From an uncultured Methanomassiliicoccaceae archaeon (GTDB taxonomy: Archaea > Thermoplasmatota > Thermoplasmata > Methanomassiliicoccales > Methanomethylophilaceae): a stretch of 64,000 bases of DNA. The position numbers and the translations under genes were made by a program. Positions 1 to 8,288 of the stretch are shown piece after piece. Within the stretch, counting starts at the first letter, position 1, and the number at the start of each line of letters is the position of its first letter. Location of the stretch: NCBI GenBank assembly GCA_905187815.1, contig CAJJJM010000002.1, positions 190,381-254,380 on the forward strand, given 5' to 3'. A model generated the notes under the pieces. It searched no databases and was not told where the DNA came from. It worked only from the letters and a program-made list of their open reading frames with translations.

Positions 1-1320
1 GGCCGAGATCACGACATCCTTGACCATCGAAGTCGGCGGGCAGTAGGCGTTCTCCGAACGGACGAGGAAGTCCTCGGCCGTCATTTCGTTGATGATCGCG
101 GAGGTCAGCCAGTCGATGCGTCCGGTGGCCTCCTCGCCGGCGATGATCTGGGCCCCGACGATCCTGTGGGTCGTCCTGTCGGCGATGACCTTGACCTTCA
201 GCTCCATGCCGCCGGGGTAGTACCTGGCGCGTGTGAGCCCCTCGGCCTTGCCTGTGACGGTGTCGATCCCGTACCAGGATGCGAGTCCGAGGGACAGTCC
301 CGTCCCGGCGATCTGCTTGTCGCCGATCACGCTTACCCAGGGGCTCGCGACCGGACCGAAGAGCATCTTGTCGCCGCCGGCGGCGTTGTGTCCTGCCACG
401 CGACCCTGCCTGACGGCGGTGGATCCGAGCTGACTCATGGTCGCTCCGGGCATGACGGCGGACTCGCACTGCATCACGTCCCCTGCGACGAACACGTCGG
501 GGACGAGCCTGCCCCTCCTGTAGGCGTTGAGAGTGGGGGAGGCTACGAGTGCGCCCAGCTGCCCGACGTCGAGTCCGAGCGATTTGGCGATGTCCAGGTT
601 GGCGCGGACGCCGGTGGCGAATATCATCAGGCCGCAGGGGTACTCCTGACCGGCGGCGGTGACGCTCTCGACCCTGCCGTCGCCGTTGACGGCCTGTATG
701 GGCGCCTTCATGACGAACCTGATCCCTTTCTCCTCGAGGTGGGCCTGGATCTCGTCGGCCATGTCCTTGTCGGCGATGCGGGGGATGACCTGGTCCATCA
801 TCTCGATGACCGTGACGTCCTTGCCCATCCCCCTGAGGGAGACTGCGAGCTCGAGGCCTATGACCCCGGCCCCTCCGATGACGACTCTGTCCACATCGGA
901 CAGCGCCGCCTGGATGTCCTTGCCGTCCCTGACGGTCCTCACGACGAAGACGTTTTTCAGATCGGTGCCTGCGATCGGGGGGACGAACACTCTCCCTCCG
1001 GTGGCGATGACCAGCGAATCGTAGGGGTACGACTCCCCTCCGGCGGTGACGGTCTTGGCCTCGCCGTCGACGGATTCCACCTTGGTTTTGGTCAGGACCC
1101 GGATGTTGCGCTTCTCGGAGTAGAACTGGGGGGTGTGCATGACGATCTCGTCCCACTGGCTCCTGCCCTCGATCCCCCAGGGGATGGCGCAGGGCGAGTA
1201 GGCGATGTCCTCGTCTTCGGTGAAAACGGTGATGTCAGCGTCAGGGGATGCCTCCCTGGCGGCGGAGGCGGCGGACATTCCGGCTGCCCCCGAACCTATG
1301 ACGATGATTCTCTTTGCCAT
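1..1320 (-). CDS. FAD/NAD(P)-dependent disulfide oxidoreductase (NADH oxidase / CoA-disulfide reductase family), C-terminus outside window
   Basis: Translating the minus strand from the ATG at 1320 gives an open frame of 440 codons that leaves the window at position 1, so the C-terminus is missing. The N-terminus has the FAD-binding GSGAAG motif (residues 10-14 region). A YSPCAIPWG segment follows, whose Cys44 is the redox-active cysteine of the CoA-disulfide/persulfide reductase and archaeal NADH oxidase group. A second dinucleotide fold (VVIGGAGVIGLELA) and the FAD-contacting VFVAGDV segment come later. The family reduces disulfides, persulfides, sulfur or O2 with NAD(P)H in the cytoplasm; the exact substrate cannot be told from sequence. 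A TATA-like stretch lies about 35 nt upstream, with a CGCG-rich element (1377-1393) behind it. The long plus-strand frame over the gene is a shadow. Confidence 0.85.
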   Translation of the reverse strand, partial: MAKRIIVIGSGAAGMSAASAAREASPDADITVFTEDEDIAYSPCAIPWGIEGRSQWDEIVMHTPQFYSEKRNIRVLTKTKVESVDGEAKTVTAGGESYPYDSLVIATGGRVFVPPIAGTDLKNVFVVRTVRDGKDIQAALSDVDRVVIGGAGVIGLELAVSLRGMGKDVTVIEMMDQVIPRIADKDMADEIQAHLEEKGIRFVMKAPIQAVNGDGRVESVTAAGQEYPCGLMIFATGVRANLDIAKSLGLDVGQLGALVASPTLNAYRRGRLVPDVFVAGDVMQCESAVMPGATMSQLGSTAVRQGRVAGHNAAGGDKMLFGPVASPWVSVIGDKQIAGTGLSLGLASWYGIDTVTGKAEGLTRARYYPGGMELKVKVIADRTTHRIVGAQIIAGEEATGRIDWLTSAIINEMTAEDFLVRSENAYCPPTSMVKDVVISA

Positions 1321-1376
1321 TTGGCTTACCCGAGCCCCCGTATGTCGTAACGATAAAAACCTTTACGAGCGGGCCT

Positions 1377-1393
1377 GCGCGGGCGCGTACGCG
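1377..1393. promoter_or_regulatory. CGCG-rich element upstream of the oxidoreductase TATA box
   Basis: The sequence GCGCGGGCGCGTA at 1377-1389 recurs identically at 26262-26274 before the aRF1 gene. On the minus strand it lies just upstream of the T-rich TATA box (about 1354-1362) of the oxidoreductase. It belongs to a recurring set described in the findings. The function is inferred from position only. Confidence 0.4.
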
Positions 1394-1555
1394 TGGAACA
1401 AGACCGGATAGCGACCGTCTGGCACATTCACGATGACGGTGCCGGAGGGCGTCCCGGCAGAGATCGGGCGACACTGGGCGTGATGTCACTGGATGCCGCG
1501 ACCATCAGGAATGAACCAATTACCCTTAAATTTCGGTCCAGAATAAGGGAGTCCG

Positions 1556-2548
1556 ATGAAGGAGAAGAGATCGCCTTCCCAGCTCGAGGCGCTGTGGAAG
1601 GAGAGCGACATGTCAAACGGCCGCAAGGTCGACGCCATGGTCGTGATCCTGCGCACCAACGGGTGCTGCTGGGTCAGGCAGGGCGGGTGCACGATGTGCG
1701 GATACCGCGAGGCCTCCCTGACCAACGTGTCGGAGGAGGATCTGCTGAGCCAGCTTGAGCAGGCGCTCTCCAAGTACAAGGGCGAGCCCTTCGTCAAGAT
1801 ATACACCTCCGGGAGCTTCCTCGACGACAACGAGGTGCCGCCCGCCATCAGGAAGCGCTTCTTCGAGGCGTTCTCAGGATGCGAGCGCATACTGTTCGAG
1901 AGCCGCCCGGAGTTCATCACACCGGAGAGCCTGGCCGACGTCCCGAAGACCGCGACGATCGCCCTGGGTCTGGAGAGTTCCGACCCGGATGTCCTGGCGC
2001 GTTCCGTCCACAAGGGGTTCACGCCGGACGACATCCTCAGGGCGGGCACCCTGATCAAGGAGTCGGGTCTCATGGTCAGGACGTATCTGCTTCTCAAGCC
2101 CCCGTTCATGACGGAACGGATGGCCATCGAGGACTCCGTGAGGTCCGCCCGGTTCGCGGCCCCGTTCTCCGACGAGATCTCGGTGAACCCGCTGAACGTC
2201 CAGAGGGGGACATACGTGGAGCGCCTCTGGAAGAGAGGGGAGTTCAGATCACCTTGGATCTGGTCCCTGATAGAGGTGTTCAGACAGCTGTCTGGCACAG
2301 TGGATGCGAGGCTCATGTCGTCGCCCTCCGGAGGAGGGGCGATGAGGGGTGTGCACAACTGCGGCGAGTGCGACCGCAGGGCCCTCGACGCGGTCGAGCG
2401 GTTCAGCTTTACCCAGGACCCCAAGGACCTGGAGGTCGAGTGCGGATGCAGGGAGAGGTGGAAGGCGTACATGGAGTCCGAGGCGGTCCTCGGCACCCCT
2501 GCCGACCTGGACCGCGACTTCGAAAACGATTTGATTCTAAGGATGTGA
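1556..2548 (+). CDS. Archaeosine biosynthesis radical SAM protein RaSEA
   Basis: A 330-residue protein with a cysteine cluster near the N-terminus (Cys37/Cys38, Cys45, Cys48, in GGCTMCGY). This is the spaced C-x7-C-x2-C [4Fe-4S] site of the RaSEA/TIGR01210 family. The family partners ArcS to convert lysine-modified preQ0 at tRNA position 15 into archaeosine by a radical SAM C-N cleavage. The rest is a radical SAM TIM-barrel (LESSDPDVLARSV) with a cysteine-rich C-terminus (HNCGECD and ECGCRE). The start follows a TTAAATTT box at about 1524 by roughly 28 nt, so the message may have little or no leader. ArcS is not in this window. The next gene starts 4 nt downstream and is probably co-transcribed. 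Confidence 0.82.
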   Translation: MKEKRSPSQLEALWKESDMSNGRKVDAMVVILRTNGCCWVRQGGCTMCGYREASLTNVSEEDLLSQLEQALSKYKGEPFVKIYTSGSFLDDNEVPPAIRKRFFEAFSGCERILFESRPEFITPESLADVPKTATIALGLESSDPDVLARSVHKGFTPDDILRAGTLIKESGLMVRTYLLLKPPFMTERMAIEDSVRSARFAAPFSDEISVNPLNVQRGTYVERLWKRGEFRSPWIWSLIEVFRQLSGTVDARLMSSPSGGGAMRGVHNCGECDRRALDAVERFSFTQDPKDLEVECGCRERWKAYMESEAVLGTPADLDRDFENDLILRM

Positions 2549-2552
2549 GAGC

Positions 2553-2879
2553 TTGGAGTACGACATCAAGAGAGGCTGGTTCAAGAACATCGAGGGGCCA
2601 CTGCTCGAGCAGATGATGGAGCAGGTATTCGGGAACGTCAAGAAGGAGGGCGACCTTCTGGTCTCCACGTACGGGGTGCTGGACAGGATCGAGGTCAAGA
2701 TCCTCGCCAAGGACAAGCTGGACATCGCCACCGTCAACAAGGGGGGCTGCGCCGTCGACGATGCCGCCATCCTCGACAGTAAGAGGCGCCTGAACGAGTT
2801 CGCCGAGAAGGCGACCGGGTTCGACGCGAAGGCCCGCATGAAGAGGGCTCAGAAGAAGGCCAAGGAAGGCACGCTCTGA
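2553..2879 (+). CDS. Small conserved protein, DUF5611-like
   Basis: A 108-residue protein beginning at a TTG codon 4 nt after the RaSEA stop. It opens with a short basic segment (EYDIKRGWFKNIEG), then an alpha/beta core and a lysine-rich C-terminal tail (residues 85-108). The pattern resembles the DUF5611 family of Thermoplasmata and methanogens, which has no assigned function. No transmembrane segment or metal site is visible. Its tight spacing suggests an operon with the archaeosine enzyme, but no functional link is proven. No ATG in a suitable place competes with the TTG start. Confidence 0.65.
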   Translation: MEYDIKRGWFKNIEGPLLEQMMEQVFGNVKKEGDLLVSTYGVLDRIEVKILAKDKLDIATVNKGGCAVDDAAILDSKRRLNEFAEKATGFDAKARMKRAQKKAKEGTL

Positions 2880-2936
2880 GCCGATCCCTCCAAACCGTTT
2901 CCCTTCCCTTCTTATTATAATTGCGCGAGGGGCAGG

Positions 2937-2944
2937 TTTATATA
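2937..2944 (+). promoter_or_regulatory. TATA box of the ribosomal protein operon
   Basis: The motif TTTATATA lies in the 262-nt gap before rpl3, preceded by GCGCG at 2923-2927. Transcription from about 2970 would give a leader of roughly 170 nt before L3, unusually long for this genome, where many genes start close to the predicted transcription start. Confidence 0.65.
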
Positions 2945-2964
2945 CGACCTACCGTTACAGCCCC

Positions 2965-3141
2965 TTTAGATTGGACATAATAGTGTCCGACCAGACGCAT
3001 CGGGCAATGCGAACGCAACCCACGTCGGCCCCGCTTCCTTCGGGTTTCTTGGGGCGAATACGGCGTCACGGTCGGAGATTAAGACGTTCGTCTGATAAAA
3101 CGCGAGGTTAGCGAAGACACCCTCGCAGGTATGTGTAAAAT
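2965..3141 (+). promoter_or_regulatory. Long structured 5' leader of the L3 operon
   Basis: The untranslated stretch holds a GGACA-TAATAG-TGTCC hairpin (about 2973-2988). A second fold at about 3030-3057 closes GCCCC with GGGGC and has an internal CC-TTC-GG hairpin. No open frame of useful size is present and it does not fold as a tRNA. Ribosomal protein operons are often autoregulated through such leaders, but the ligand here is unknown. Confidence 0.4.
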
Positions 3142-4140
3142 ATGCCGCAAAGGAGACGTCCTAAGAGAGGATCCAGGGCATTCGGCCCTAGGAAGAGAGC
3201 GCAGTCGCAGACACCCAGGCTCGACTCGTGGCCCGAGATCAGCGGAACCCCCAAGATCCAGGGCTTCGCTGGCTACAAGGCCGGAATGACCCACGCGTTC
3301 ATCGTGGACAAGAGAGCCAAGAGCACGACCTCCGGAATGGAGATCCAGGTGCCCGTGACCGTCGTCGAAGTACCCCCCATGAAAATCGCAGCCGTCAGGT
3401 TCTACGAGAGCAGCATCGTCGGTCTCAAGACCGCCGGTGAGGTCTGGGCCAAAGACCTGGACCCGCTCCTCGGAAGGCGCCTCAGCGTCCCCAAGAACCA
3501 CGACGAGGCCACTTTTGCCAGATATGACGGACTGGACATCGAGGATGTCCGTGTCCTCGCCTACACCCAGCCCAAGCTTGTCTCCGGAGTCCCCAAGAAG
3601 GTCCCCGACCTCATGGAGCTCAGGATCGGCGGAGGAACCATCGAGGAGAGGGTCGCCTTCGCCAAGCAGATCCTCGGAACTGAGGTCAACTTCACCGACT
3701 TCGCCCCCGAGGGAGCCCTGACCGACGTCATCGCCGTCACCAAGGGTAAGGGATTCCAGGGTGTCACCAAGCGCTGGGGTGTCAAGCTCCTGTCCCACAG
3801 GAACAGCAAGCACCGCCGCGGAATCGGTAACCTCGGTCCCAAGAGACCCGGATACGTCAGGTCCACAGTCCCCGGATCCGGACAGATGGGATACCACCAG
3901 AGGACCGAGTTCAACAAGAAGATCATCAAAGTCGGCACCGAGGGTTCCGAGGTCACCCCCAAGGGAGGATTCCTCAACTACGGAGAGGTCAGGAACACCT
4001 ACGTACTGGTCCACGGCTCCGTTCCCGGGCCCACAAAGAGGCTCATCAGGTTCAGGGACGCTACCAGGATGCCCAAGAAGGCCGACAACGAGGCCGTCGA
4101 CGTCACCTACGTCTCGACCGAGTCCAAGCAGGGGGCATGA
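3142..4140 (+). CDS. rpl3: 50S ribosomal protein uL3
   Basis: A 332-residue archaeal/eukaryal-type L3. The N-terminus is the expected basic MPQRRRPKRGS tail, followed by the FAGYKAGMTH motif. The central loop (WGVKLLSHRNSKHRRGIGNLG) reaches toward the peptidyl transferase centre. It opens the S10/spc supercluster; the L4 gene overlaps its stop codon (ATGA at 4137-4140). L3 is a primary assembly protein of the large subunit that binds 23S rRNA near the sarcin-ricin loop and catalytic centre. Confidence 0.97.
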   Translation: MPQRRRPKRGSRAFGPRKRAQSQTPRLDSWPEISGTPKIQGFAGYKAGMTHAFIVDKRAKSTTSGMEIQVPVTVVEVPPMKIAAVRFYESSIVGLKTAGEVWAKDLDPLLGRRLSVPKNHDEATFARYDGLDIEDVRVLAYTQPKLVSGVPKKVPDLMELRIGGGTIEERVAFAKQILGTEVNFTDFAPEGALTDVIAVTKGKGFQGVTKRWGVKLLSHRNSKHRRGIGNLGPKRPGYVRSTVPGSGQMGYHQRTEFNKKIIKVGTEGSEVTPKGGFLNYGEVRNTYVLVHGSVPGPTKRLIRFRDATRMPKKADNEAVDVTYVSTESKQGA

Positions 4141-4919
4141 GAATGGCACAGACTAATGTTTACTCTGTAAAGGGAGGAGTCTCCGGCACCGTGGATGTCC
4201 CCGCTGCCTTCGAGACCCCCTACAGGCCCGACATCATCAAGAAGGCGGTCCTCGCAGCCGCCGCCAACAGCAGGCAGCCCTACGGACCCGCTGCAAGGTC
4301 CGGAATGAGGCACTCCGTCAGCACCTGGGGCAAGGGAAGGGGAACCGCCCGTGTCCAGAGGGTCCACGACGGAAGGAAAGCCACCGAGTCTCCCAACAAC
4401 GTCTCCGGAAGGAGGGCCCACCCGCCACGCCCCGAGAGGAAATGGGAGCAGAAGGTCAACAAGAAGGAGCTCAAGATCGCCCGCCAGTCCGCTCTGGCAG
4501 CCACCGCCTGCGCCGAGTGCGTCAAGGCCCGCGGCCACCAGTTCGACGACTCCGTGTCCTTCCCCATCGTGGTCGAGGACGAGTTCGTGACCCTGAAGGC
4601 CACATCCGAGGTCGTCGAGGTCTTCGAGAAGATCGGAATCGGCTACGACCTCGAGCGTGCCAAGGACGGACGCAAGATCCGCGCCGGAAGGGGAACAATG
4701 AGGAACAGGAAGTACCGCACACCCGTCTCCGTCCTCATCGTCGTCTCCGACGAGGAGAGGAACGCGCCCATCTTCAAGAGCGCCTCCAACCTCCCCGGAG
4801 TCACCGTAGAGGAGGTCAAGACCCTGAACACGAGCATCCTGGCTCCCGGAGGAGACGCTGGAAGGCTCACAGTCTACACCAAATCCGCCATCGACGCCAT
4901 AGGAGGATGGACACAATGA
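4137..4919 (+). CDS. rpl4: 50S ribosomal protein uL4 (L4e type)
   Basis: A 260-residue protein of the archaeal L4/L1e type. It includes the conserved GKGRGTARVQR region and the ARSGMRHSVSTWGKG loop that lines the nascent-peptide exit tunnel. The first ATG (4137) overlaps the L3 stop as ATGA; a second in-frame ATG at 4143 (MAQTNVYS) is equally plausible and is the usual family start. The gene overlaps L23 by 4 nt, so translation is probably coupled along the operon. Confidence 0.96.
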   Translation: MRMAQTNVYSVKGGVSGTVDVPAAFETPYRPDIIKKAVLAAAANSRQPYGPAARSGMRHSVSTWGKGRGTARVQRVHDGRKATESPNNVSGRRAHPPRPERKWEQKVNKKELKIARQSALAATACAECVKARGHQFDDSVSFPIVVEDEFVTLKATSEVVEVFEKIGIGYDLERAKDGRKIRAGRGTMRNRKYRTPVSVLIVVSDEERNAPIFKSASNLPGVTVEEVKTLNTSILAPGGDAGRLTVYTKSAIDAIGGWTQ

Positions 4920-5197
4920 AGCAGAGCGACGTTCTCATCAGGCCGTACGTCACCGAGAAATCGATGAACCACATGTCCGGCACGCCGACCCAGAAGTACA
5001 AGGACGGCAACAAGATCGAGTTCATCGTCCACAGGAACGCCGACAAGCACACCATCAAGATCGTCTTCGAGGAGCGCTTCGAGGTCAAGGTCGAGAAGGT
5101 CTGGGTCAGGATCCAGAAGGACGGAAAGCACGCCATCATCAAACTGGCTGACGGCTACTCCGCAGAGGATGTCGGATCCAGGGTCGGAGTATTCTGA
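4916..5197 (+). CDS. rpl23: 50S ribosomal protein uL23
   Basis: A 93-residue L23 beginning ATGAAGCAG, with its ATG overlapping the L4 stop. It shows the family opening (IRPYVTEKS) and the central KIEFIVHRNADKHTIK strand-helix. The protein sits at the tunnel exit and forms the docking site for SRP and other nascent-chain factors. Length fits archaeal L23 (about 85-95 residues). Confidence 0.96.
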   Translation: MKQSDVLIRPYVTEKSMNHMSGTPTQKYKDGNKIEFIVHRNADKHTIKIVFEERFEVKVEKVWVRIQKDGKHAIIKLADGYSAEDVGSRVGVF

Positions 5198-5209
5198 AGG
5201 TGAGTGAAC

Positions 5210-5905
5210 ATGGGTAAGAGATTGATCACACAGAGGAGGGGCAGCGGAACATCCCTGTACCGCTCTCCCAGCCACAGGCACGTGGACGATGTGAGGCTCC
5301 CGGCCATGTCCGAGGGCACCGCGGTCATCAAGGACCTGATCCAGGCCCCCGGAAGGACATGCCCCCTGGCTGTCCTCGACCTCAACGGAAGGACCGACTA
5401 CCAGCTCGCTGTCGAGGGAACCAAGGTCGGCCAGACCATCGTCATCGGCGGCACGGACGTCGTCGCCGGAAACATCACCAAGCTGTCCAACATCCCCGAG
5501 GGAACCCTCGTCCACAACGTCGAGGCCAGGCCCGGGGACGGAGGAAAGTTCGTCAAGACCGCCGGATCCTCCGGAACCGTCGTCTCCAGGGGAGACAAGG
5601 TCATGGTCCTGATGCCCTCCGGAGTCATCAAGGAGTTCAGCCCCGACTGCCGCGCCGCAATCGGAGTCGTCGCCGGAGGCGGAAGGGGAGACAAGCCCCT
5701 CGCCAAGGCCGGAAAGAACGTGCACACCCTGAGGTCCAGGTCCACTGCGCCCTTCAAGACCAAGGGAGTCGCCATGAACCCCGTCGACCACCCCCACGGT
5801 GGAGGAAGCCACGCTCATGTGGGAGGACCGAACTGTCAGAAGAGGACCGCATCGCCCGGTCAGAAGGTGGGTTTCCTGCCTCCTAAGAAGAAAATAAAGA
5901 AGTGA
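5210..5905 (+). CDS. rpl2: 50S ribosomal protein uL2
   Basis: A 231-residue L2 with the conserved NPVDHPHGGG segment near the C-terminus, which places the key histidine next to the peptidyl transferase centre, and the SRGDKVMVLMPSG core. I chose ATG 5210 over the GTG at 5204 because a GGTG ribosome-binding element lies 7-10 nt upstream of it. The C-terminal KKKIKK tail binds rRNA. It overlaps the extended S19 frame but not the ATG-started S19. Confidence 0.96.
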   Translation: MGKRLITQRRGSGTSLYRSPSHRHVDDVRLPAMSEGTAVIKDLIQAPGRTCPLAVLDLNGRTDYQLAVEGTKVGQTIVIGGTDVVAGNITKLSNIPEGTLVHNVEARPGDGGKFVKTAGSSGTVVSRGDKVMVLMPSGVIKEFSPDCRAAIGVVAGGGRGDKPLAKAGKNVHTLRSRSTAPFKTKGVAMNPVDHPHGGGSHAHVGGPNCQKRTASPGQKVGFLPPKKKIKK

Positions 5906-5910
5906 TTGCA

Positions 5911-6378
5911 ATGGCAAAGAAGATTATTGCAGGATCGGCAAAAGCCTCGAGGAGGAAATCCAGGAAGAAGGCGTCCGCGATACAGGCGAGGAGGAAGAAG
6001 GAGTTCCTCTTCCGCGGATACACCATGGAAGAGCTCCTCGCCATGCCTTTCGAGGACTTCCTCGGACTCCTCTCCGCGAGGGCCAGGAGGACCTACGTGC
6101 GCGGTCTGAACTACGAGCAGCAGCTCCTGTTCGACAAACTGAAGGCAGCGGAGCCCGGCGAGGTCGTCAGGACCCACCGCAGGGACCTCCCCATCATCCC
6201 CCAGTTCGTCGGAAAGACCGTCAGCATCTACAACGGCCACGAGTTCAAGGATGTAGAGATCAAGCCCGAGATGATCGGATGCTTCCTCGGAGAGTTCGTC
6301 CTCACCAGGAAAGCCCCGCAGCACTCCGGACCCGGAGTCGGTGCGACCAGGTCGTCCAAGTTCATGCCGCTGAAGTGA
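5911..6378 (+). CDS. rps19: 30S ribosomal protein uS19
   Basis: A 155-residue archaeal S19, longer than bacterial S19 because of an N-terminal extension rich in Arg/Lys (ASRRKSRKKAS). The core has THRRDLPIIPQFVGKT and YNGHEFKDVEI, and the C-terminus has the GEFVLTRK...HSGPGVGATRSSKF signature. It binds the 16S rRNA head. ATG 5911 is preferred to the in-frame GTG at 5902. Confidence 0.96.
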   Translation: MAKKIIAGSAKASRRKSRKKASAIQARRKKEFLFRGYTMEELLAMPFEDFLGLLSARARRTYVRGLNYEQQLLFDKLKAAEPGEVVRTHRRDLPIIPQFVGKTVSIYNGHEFKDVEIKPEMIGCFLGEFVLTRKAPQHSGPGVGATRSSKFMPLK

Positions 6379-6388
6379 GGTGTCTAAC

Positions 6389-6838
6389 ATGGTTTCAGGA
6401 TACACAGCAACAGCGGACCCCGACACAACCGCGAAAGCGCTCGGAAAGGAGATGCCCGTCTCCCCCAAGTTCGCCCGCGAGGTCGCCGGAATGATACGCG
6501 GAATGAAGGTCGAGACCGCCCAGAAGGCTCTGGAGGACGTCATCGACAAGAAGAGGGCCGTCCCCCTGAAGAGATACAACAAGCGTGTCTCCCACAAGGC
6601 CGGTGTCGGACCCGGAAGGTACCCCGTCAAGGCCGCCAAGGCCATCCTCGGGGTCCTGAACAGCGCCGCCTCCAACGCGGAGTACAAGGGACTCGACGTC
6701 TCCAACATGGCCATCGCCACGATCTCCGTCTCAAGGGGACGCGTCATCCCCGGGCACATGCCCAGGGCCCACGGACGCGCCACCGAGTGGAACCAGGACA
6801 CCGTGAACGTCGAGGTCATCATCCAGGAGGTAGAGTGA
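6389..6838 (+). CDS. rpl22: 50S ribosomal protein uL22
   Basis: A 149-residue archaeal L22/L17e. It has the KFAREVAGMIRGMKVETAQ helix, the RYNKRVSHKAG loop and the C-terminal RGRVIPGHMPRAHGRATEW beta-hairpin that extends into the exit tunnel. A GAGG motif at 6377-6380 precedes the ATG at 6389 by 8 nt, favouring it over GTG 6380. S3 starts 1 nt after the stop. Confidence 0.96.
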   Translation: MVSGYTATADPDTTAKALGKEMPVSPKFAREVAGMIRGMKVETAQKALEDVIDKKRAVPLKRYNKRVSHKAGVGPGRYPVKAAKAILGVLNSAASNAEYKGLDVSNMAIATISVSRGRVIPGHMPRAHGRATEWNQDTVNVEVIIQEVE

Positions 6839-6839
6839 A

Positions 6840-7529
6840 ATGGCATCAGAGAGGAAATTCGTAGCTGAGAACATCCGCAGGGTGCTCCTCAAGGAGTACC
6901 TGATGAAGGAGGTCAGCCGTGCGGGATTCGGAGGACTCGACGTCCAGAGGACCCCCATGGGAACCCGTGTCATCCTCACCACCGAGAGGCCCGGGCTCGT
7001 CATCGGAAGGCGCGGACAGACCATCAAGAACCTGACCGCTGTCATCGAGGACCGCTTCGGGTTCGAGAACCCCCAGATCGAGGTCCAGGAAGTCGAGAAC
7101 GCCAGCCTCAACGCCCAGATCATGGCCGAGAAACTGGCCTTCTCCCTCGAGAGGGGATGGCACTTCCGCAGAGCCGGACACTCCACGGTCCGCAGGATCA
7201 TGGACGCGGGAGCCCGCGGATGCCACATCATCGTCGCAGGAAAGCTCACCGGACAGAGGCACAGGACCGAGAAGTTCAAGGAGGGCTACATCAAGTTCTG
7301 CGGTGAGCCCAAGGCCAACTTCATCGACCACGGCTACGCCGTCGCCAAGCTGAAGATGGGAGTCATCGGAGTCACCGTGGAGATCATGGCCAAGGATGCC
7401 AAGCTCCCCGCCGACATCACCGTCCTCAACAAGACCGAGGCCGCCGCAGTGCTGCCCGACCTGTTCGCAGCCCCCGCTCCCGAGGCACCCGCCGCGGAAG
7501 AGGCTGCACCCGCAGAGGAGGTTCAGTGA
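6840..7529 (+). CDS. rps3: 30S ribosomal protein uS3
   Basis: A 229-residue S3 with an N-terminal KH domain (GLVIGRRGQTIKNLT, the GxxG loop) and the C-terminal S3 domain (GCHIIVAGKLTGQRHR). The tail after residue 205 is low-complexity Ala/Pro/Glu, a common feature of archaeal S3. It forms part of the mRNA entry channel in the small-subunit head. Confidence 0.96.
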   Translation: MASERKFVAENIRRVLLKEYLMKEVSRAGFGGLDVQRTPMGTRVILTTERPGLVIGRRGQTIKNLTAVIEDRFGFENPQIEVQEVENASLNAQIMAEKLAFSLERGWHFRRAGHSTVRRIMDAGARGCHIIVAGKLTGQRHRTEKFKEGYIKFCGEPKANFIDHGYAVAKLKMGVIGVTVEIMAKDAKLPADITVLNKTEAAAVLPDLFAAPAPEAPAAEEAAPAEEVQ

Positions 7530-7530
7530 G

Positions 7531-7734
7531 ATGGCCGCACTCAAGACCGCAGACATCAGGAACATGAGCGTCGAGGAGCGCAACCAGAAGCTGAAGGAGC
7601 TCCGCGACGAGCTGATGCACGAGAGGGGAGTCTCCGCCATGGGCGGTGCCCCCTCGAGCCCCGGCGCCATCCGCGCCCTCAGGCTCAACATCGCTCGCAT
7701 CCTGACCGTCCAGAAGGAGGAGGAAGAGATCTGA
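7531..7734 (+). CDS. rpl29: 50S ribosomal protein uL29
   Basis: A 67-residue two-helix protein with the family pattern LKTADIRNMSVEERNQKLKELRDELMHER in its first half and a helical C-terminus (RALRLNIARILT). L29 packs beside L23 at the tunnel exit. It starts 1 nt after S3, and its stop overlaps the aIF1 start (TGATG). Confidence 0.95.
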   Translation: MAALKTADIRNMSVEERNQKLKELRDELMHERGVSAMGGAPSSPGAIRALRLNIARILTVQKEEEEI

Positions 7735-8033
7735 TGGCCGAGATCTGCCCAGTATGCGGATTGCCTAAGGAGCTGTGCATGTGCGAGGAGATCGCACGTG
7801 AGCAGCAGACGGTGAGGATCTCGATTGACAGCCGCAGATACGGAAAGACCGTTACCGTGATCGACGGTATCGATGAGAACGACATCGACATCGGAGATCT
7901 TGCCAAGCAGCTGAAGAACAAATGCGCCGCCGGCGGAACATGCAAGGACGGACGCATCGAGCTCCAGGGCGACCACAAGAAGAGGGTCAAGACTGTCCTG
8001 GAGGAAATGGGATTCCGCACCGAGGTCAGATGA
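7734..8033 (+). CDS. Translation initiation factor aIF1 (SUI1 family)
   Basis: A 99-residue SUI1-domain protein, the archaeal homologue of eIF1. It begins with a short cysteine-bearing segment (CPVCGLPKELCMC) that resembles a small zinc knuckle, followed by the SUI1 core (KNKCAAGGTCKDGRIELQGDHKKRV) that contacts the P-site and monitors start-codon choice. Its position between L29 and Rnp1 is the standard euryarchaeal order. It overlaps both neighbours by a few bases. Confidence 0.94.
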   Translation: MAEICPVCGLPKELCMCEEIAREQQTVRISIDSRRYGKTVTVIDGIDENDIDIGDLAKQLKNKCAAGGTCKDGRIELQGDHKKRVKTVLEEMGFRTEVR

Positions 8034-8284
8034 GGGACAATCGCTTCGTGAGAACTGAGCTCATTGGATTGGACGTGGAAGTGCTGTCTGAGCCATTCTC
8101 CGGCATAGCCGGAAAGGTGGTCGACGAGACGAAAAACACGTTCACCATCGAATCGGCCGGAACTGAGAGAATGGTACCCAAACCAGGCAATGAGTTCAGG
8201 TTCGCATACGAAGGCAGGACCATCGACATCAGTGGATCAGAGATAATGCACCGACCAGAGGACAGAATCAAGAAGGTTAGGTGA
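8030..8284 (+). CDS. rnp1: Ribonuclease P protein component 1 (Rpp29/Pop4)
   Basis: An 84-residue protein with an Sm-like beta-barrel pattern: the LIGLDVEVLSEPFSGIAGKVVDETKNTF core typical of archaeal Rnp1. It binds RNase P RNA together with Rpp21 and helps 5' maturation of tRNA. The start overlaps the aIF1 stop (ATGA). Length is at the short end of the family, which often has a longer N-terminal tail. Confidence 0.93.
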   Translation: MRDNRFVRTELIGLDVEVLSEPFSGIAGKVVDETKNTFTIESAGTERMVPKPGNEFRFAYEGRTIDISGSEIMHRPEDRIKKVR

Positions 8285-8288
8285 AGAA

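Noticed and set aside
166..1350. A 394-codon plus-strand frame at the left edge
   Set aside because: It is the antisense shadow of the FAD/NAD oxidoreductase, whose motifs are clear on the minus strand.
2960..3140. A tRNA, SRP RNA or RNase P RNA in the L3 leader
   Set aside because: The hairpins do not form a cloverleaf and the conserved SRP or RNase P signatures are not present.
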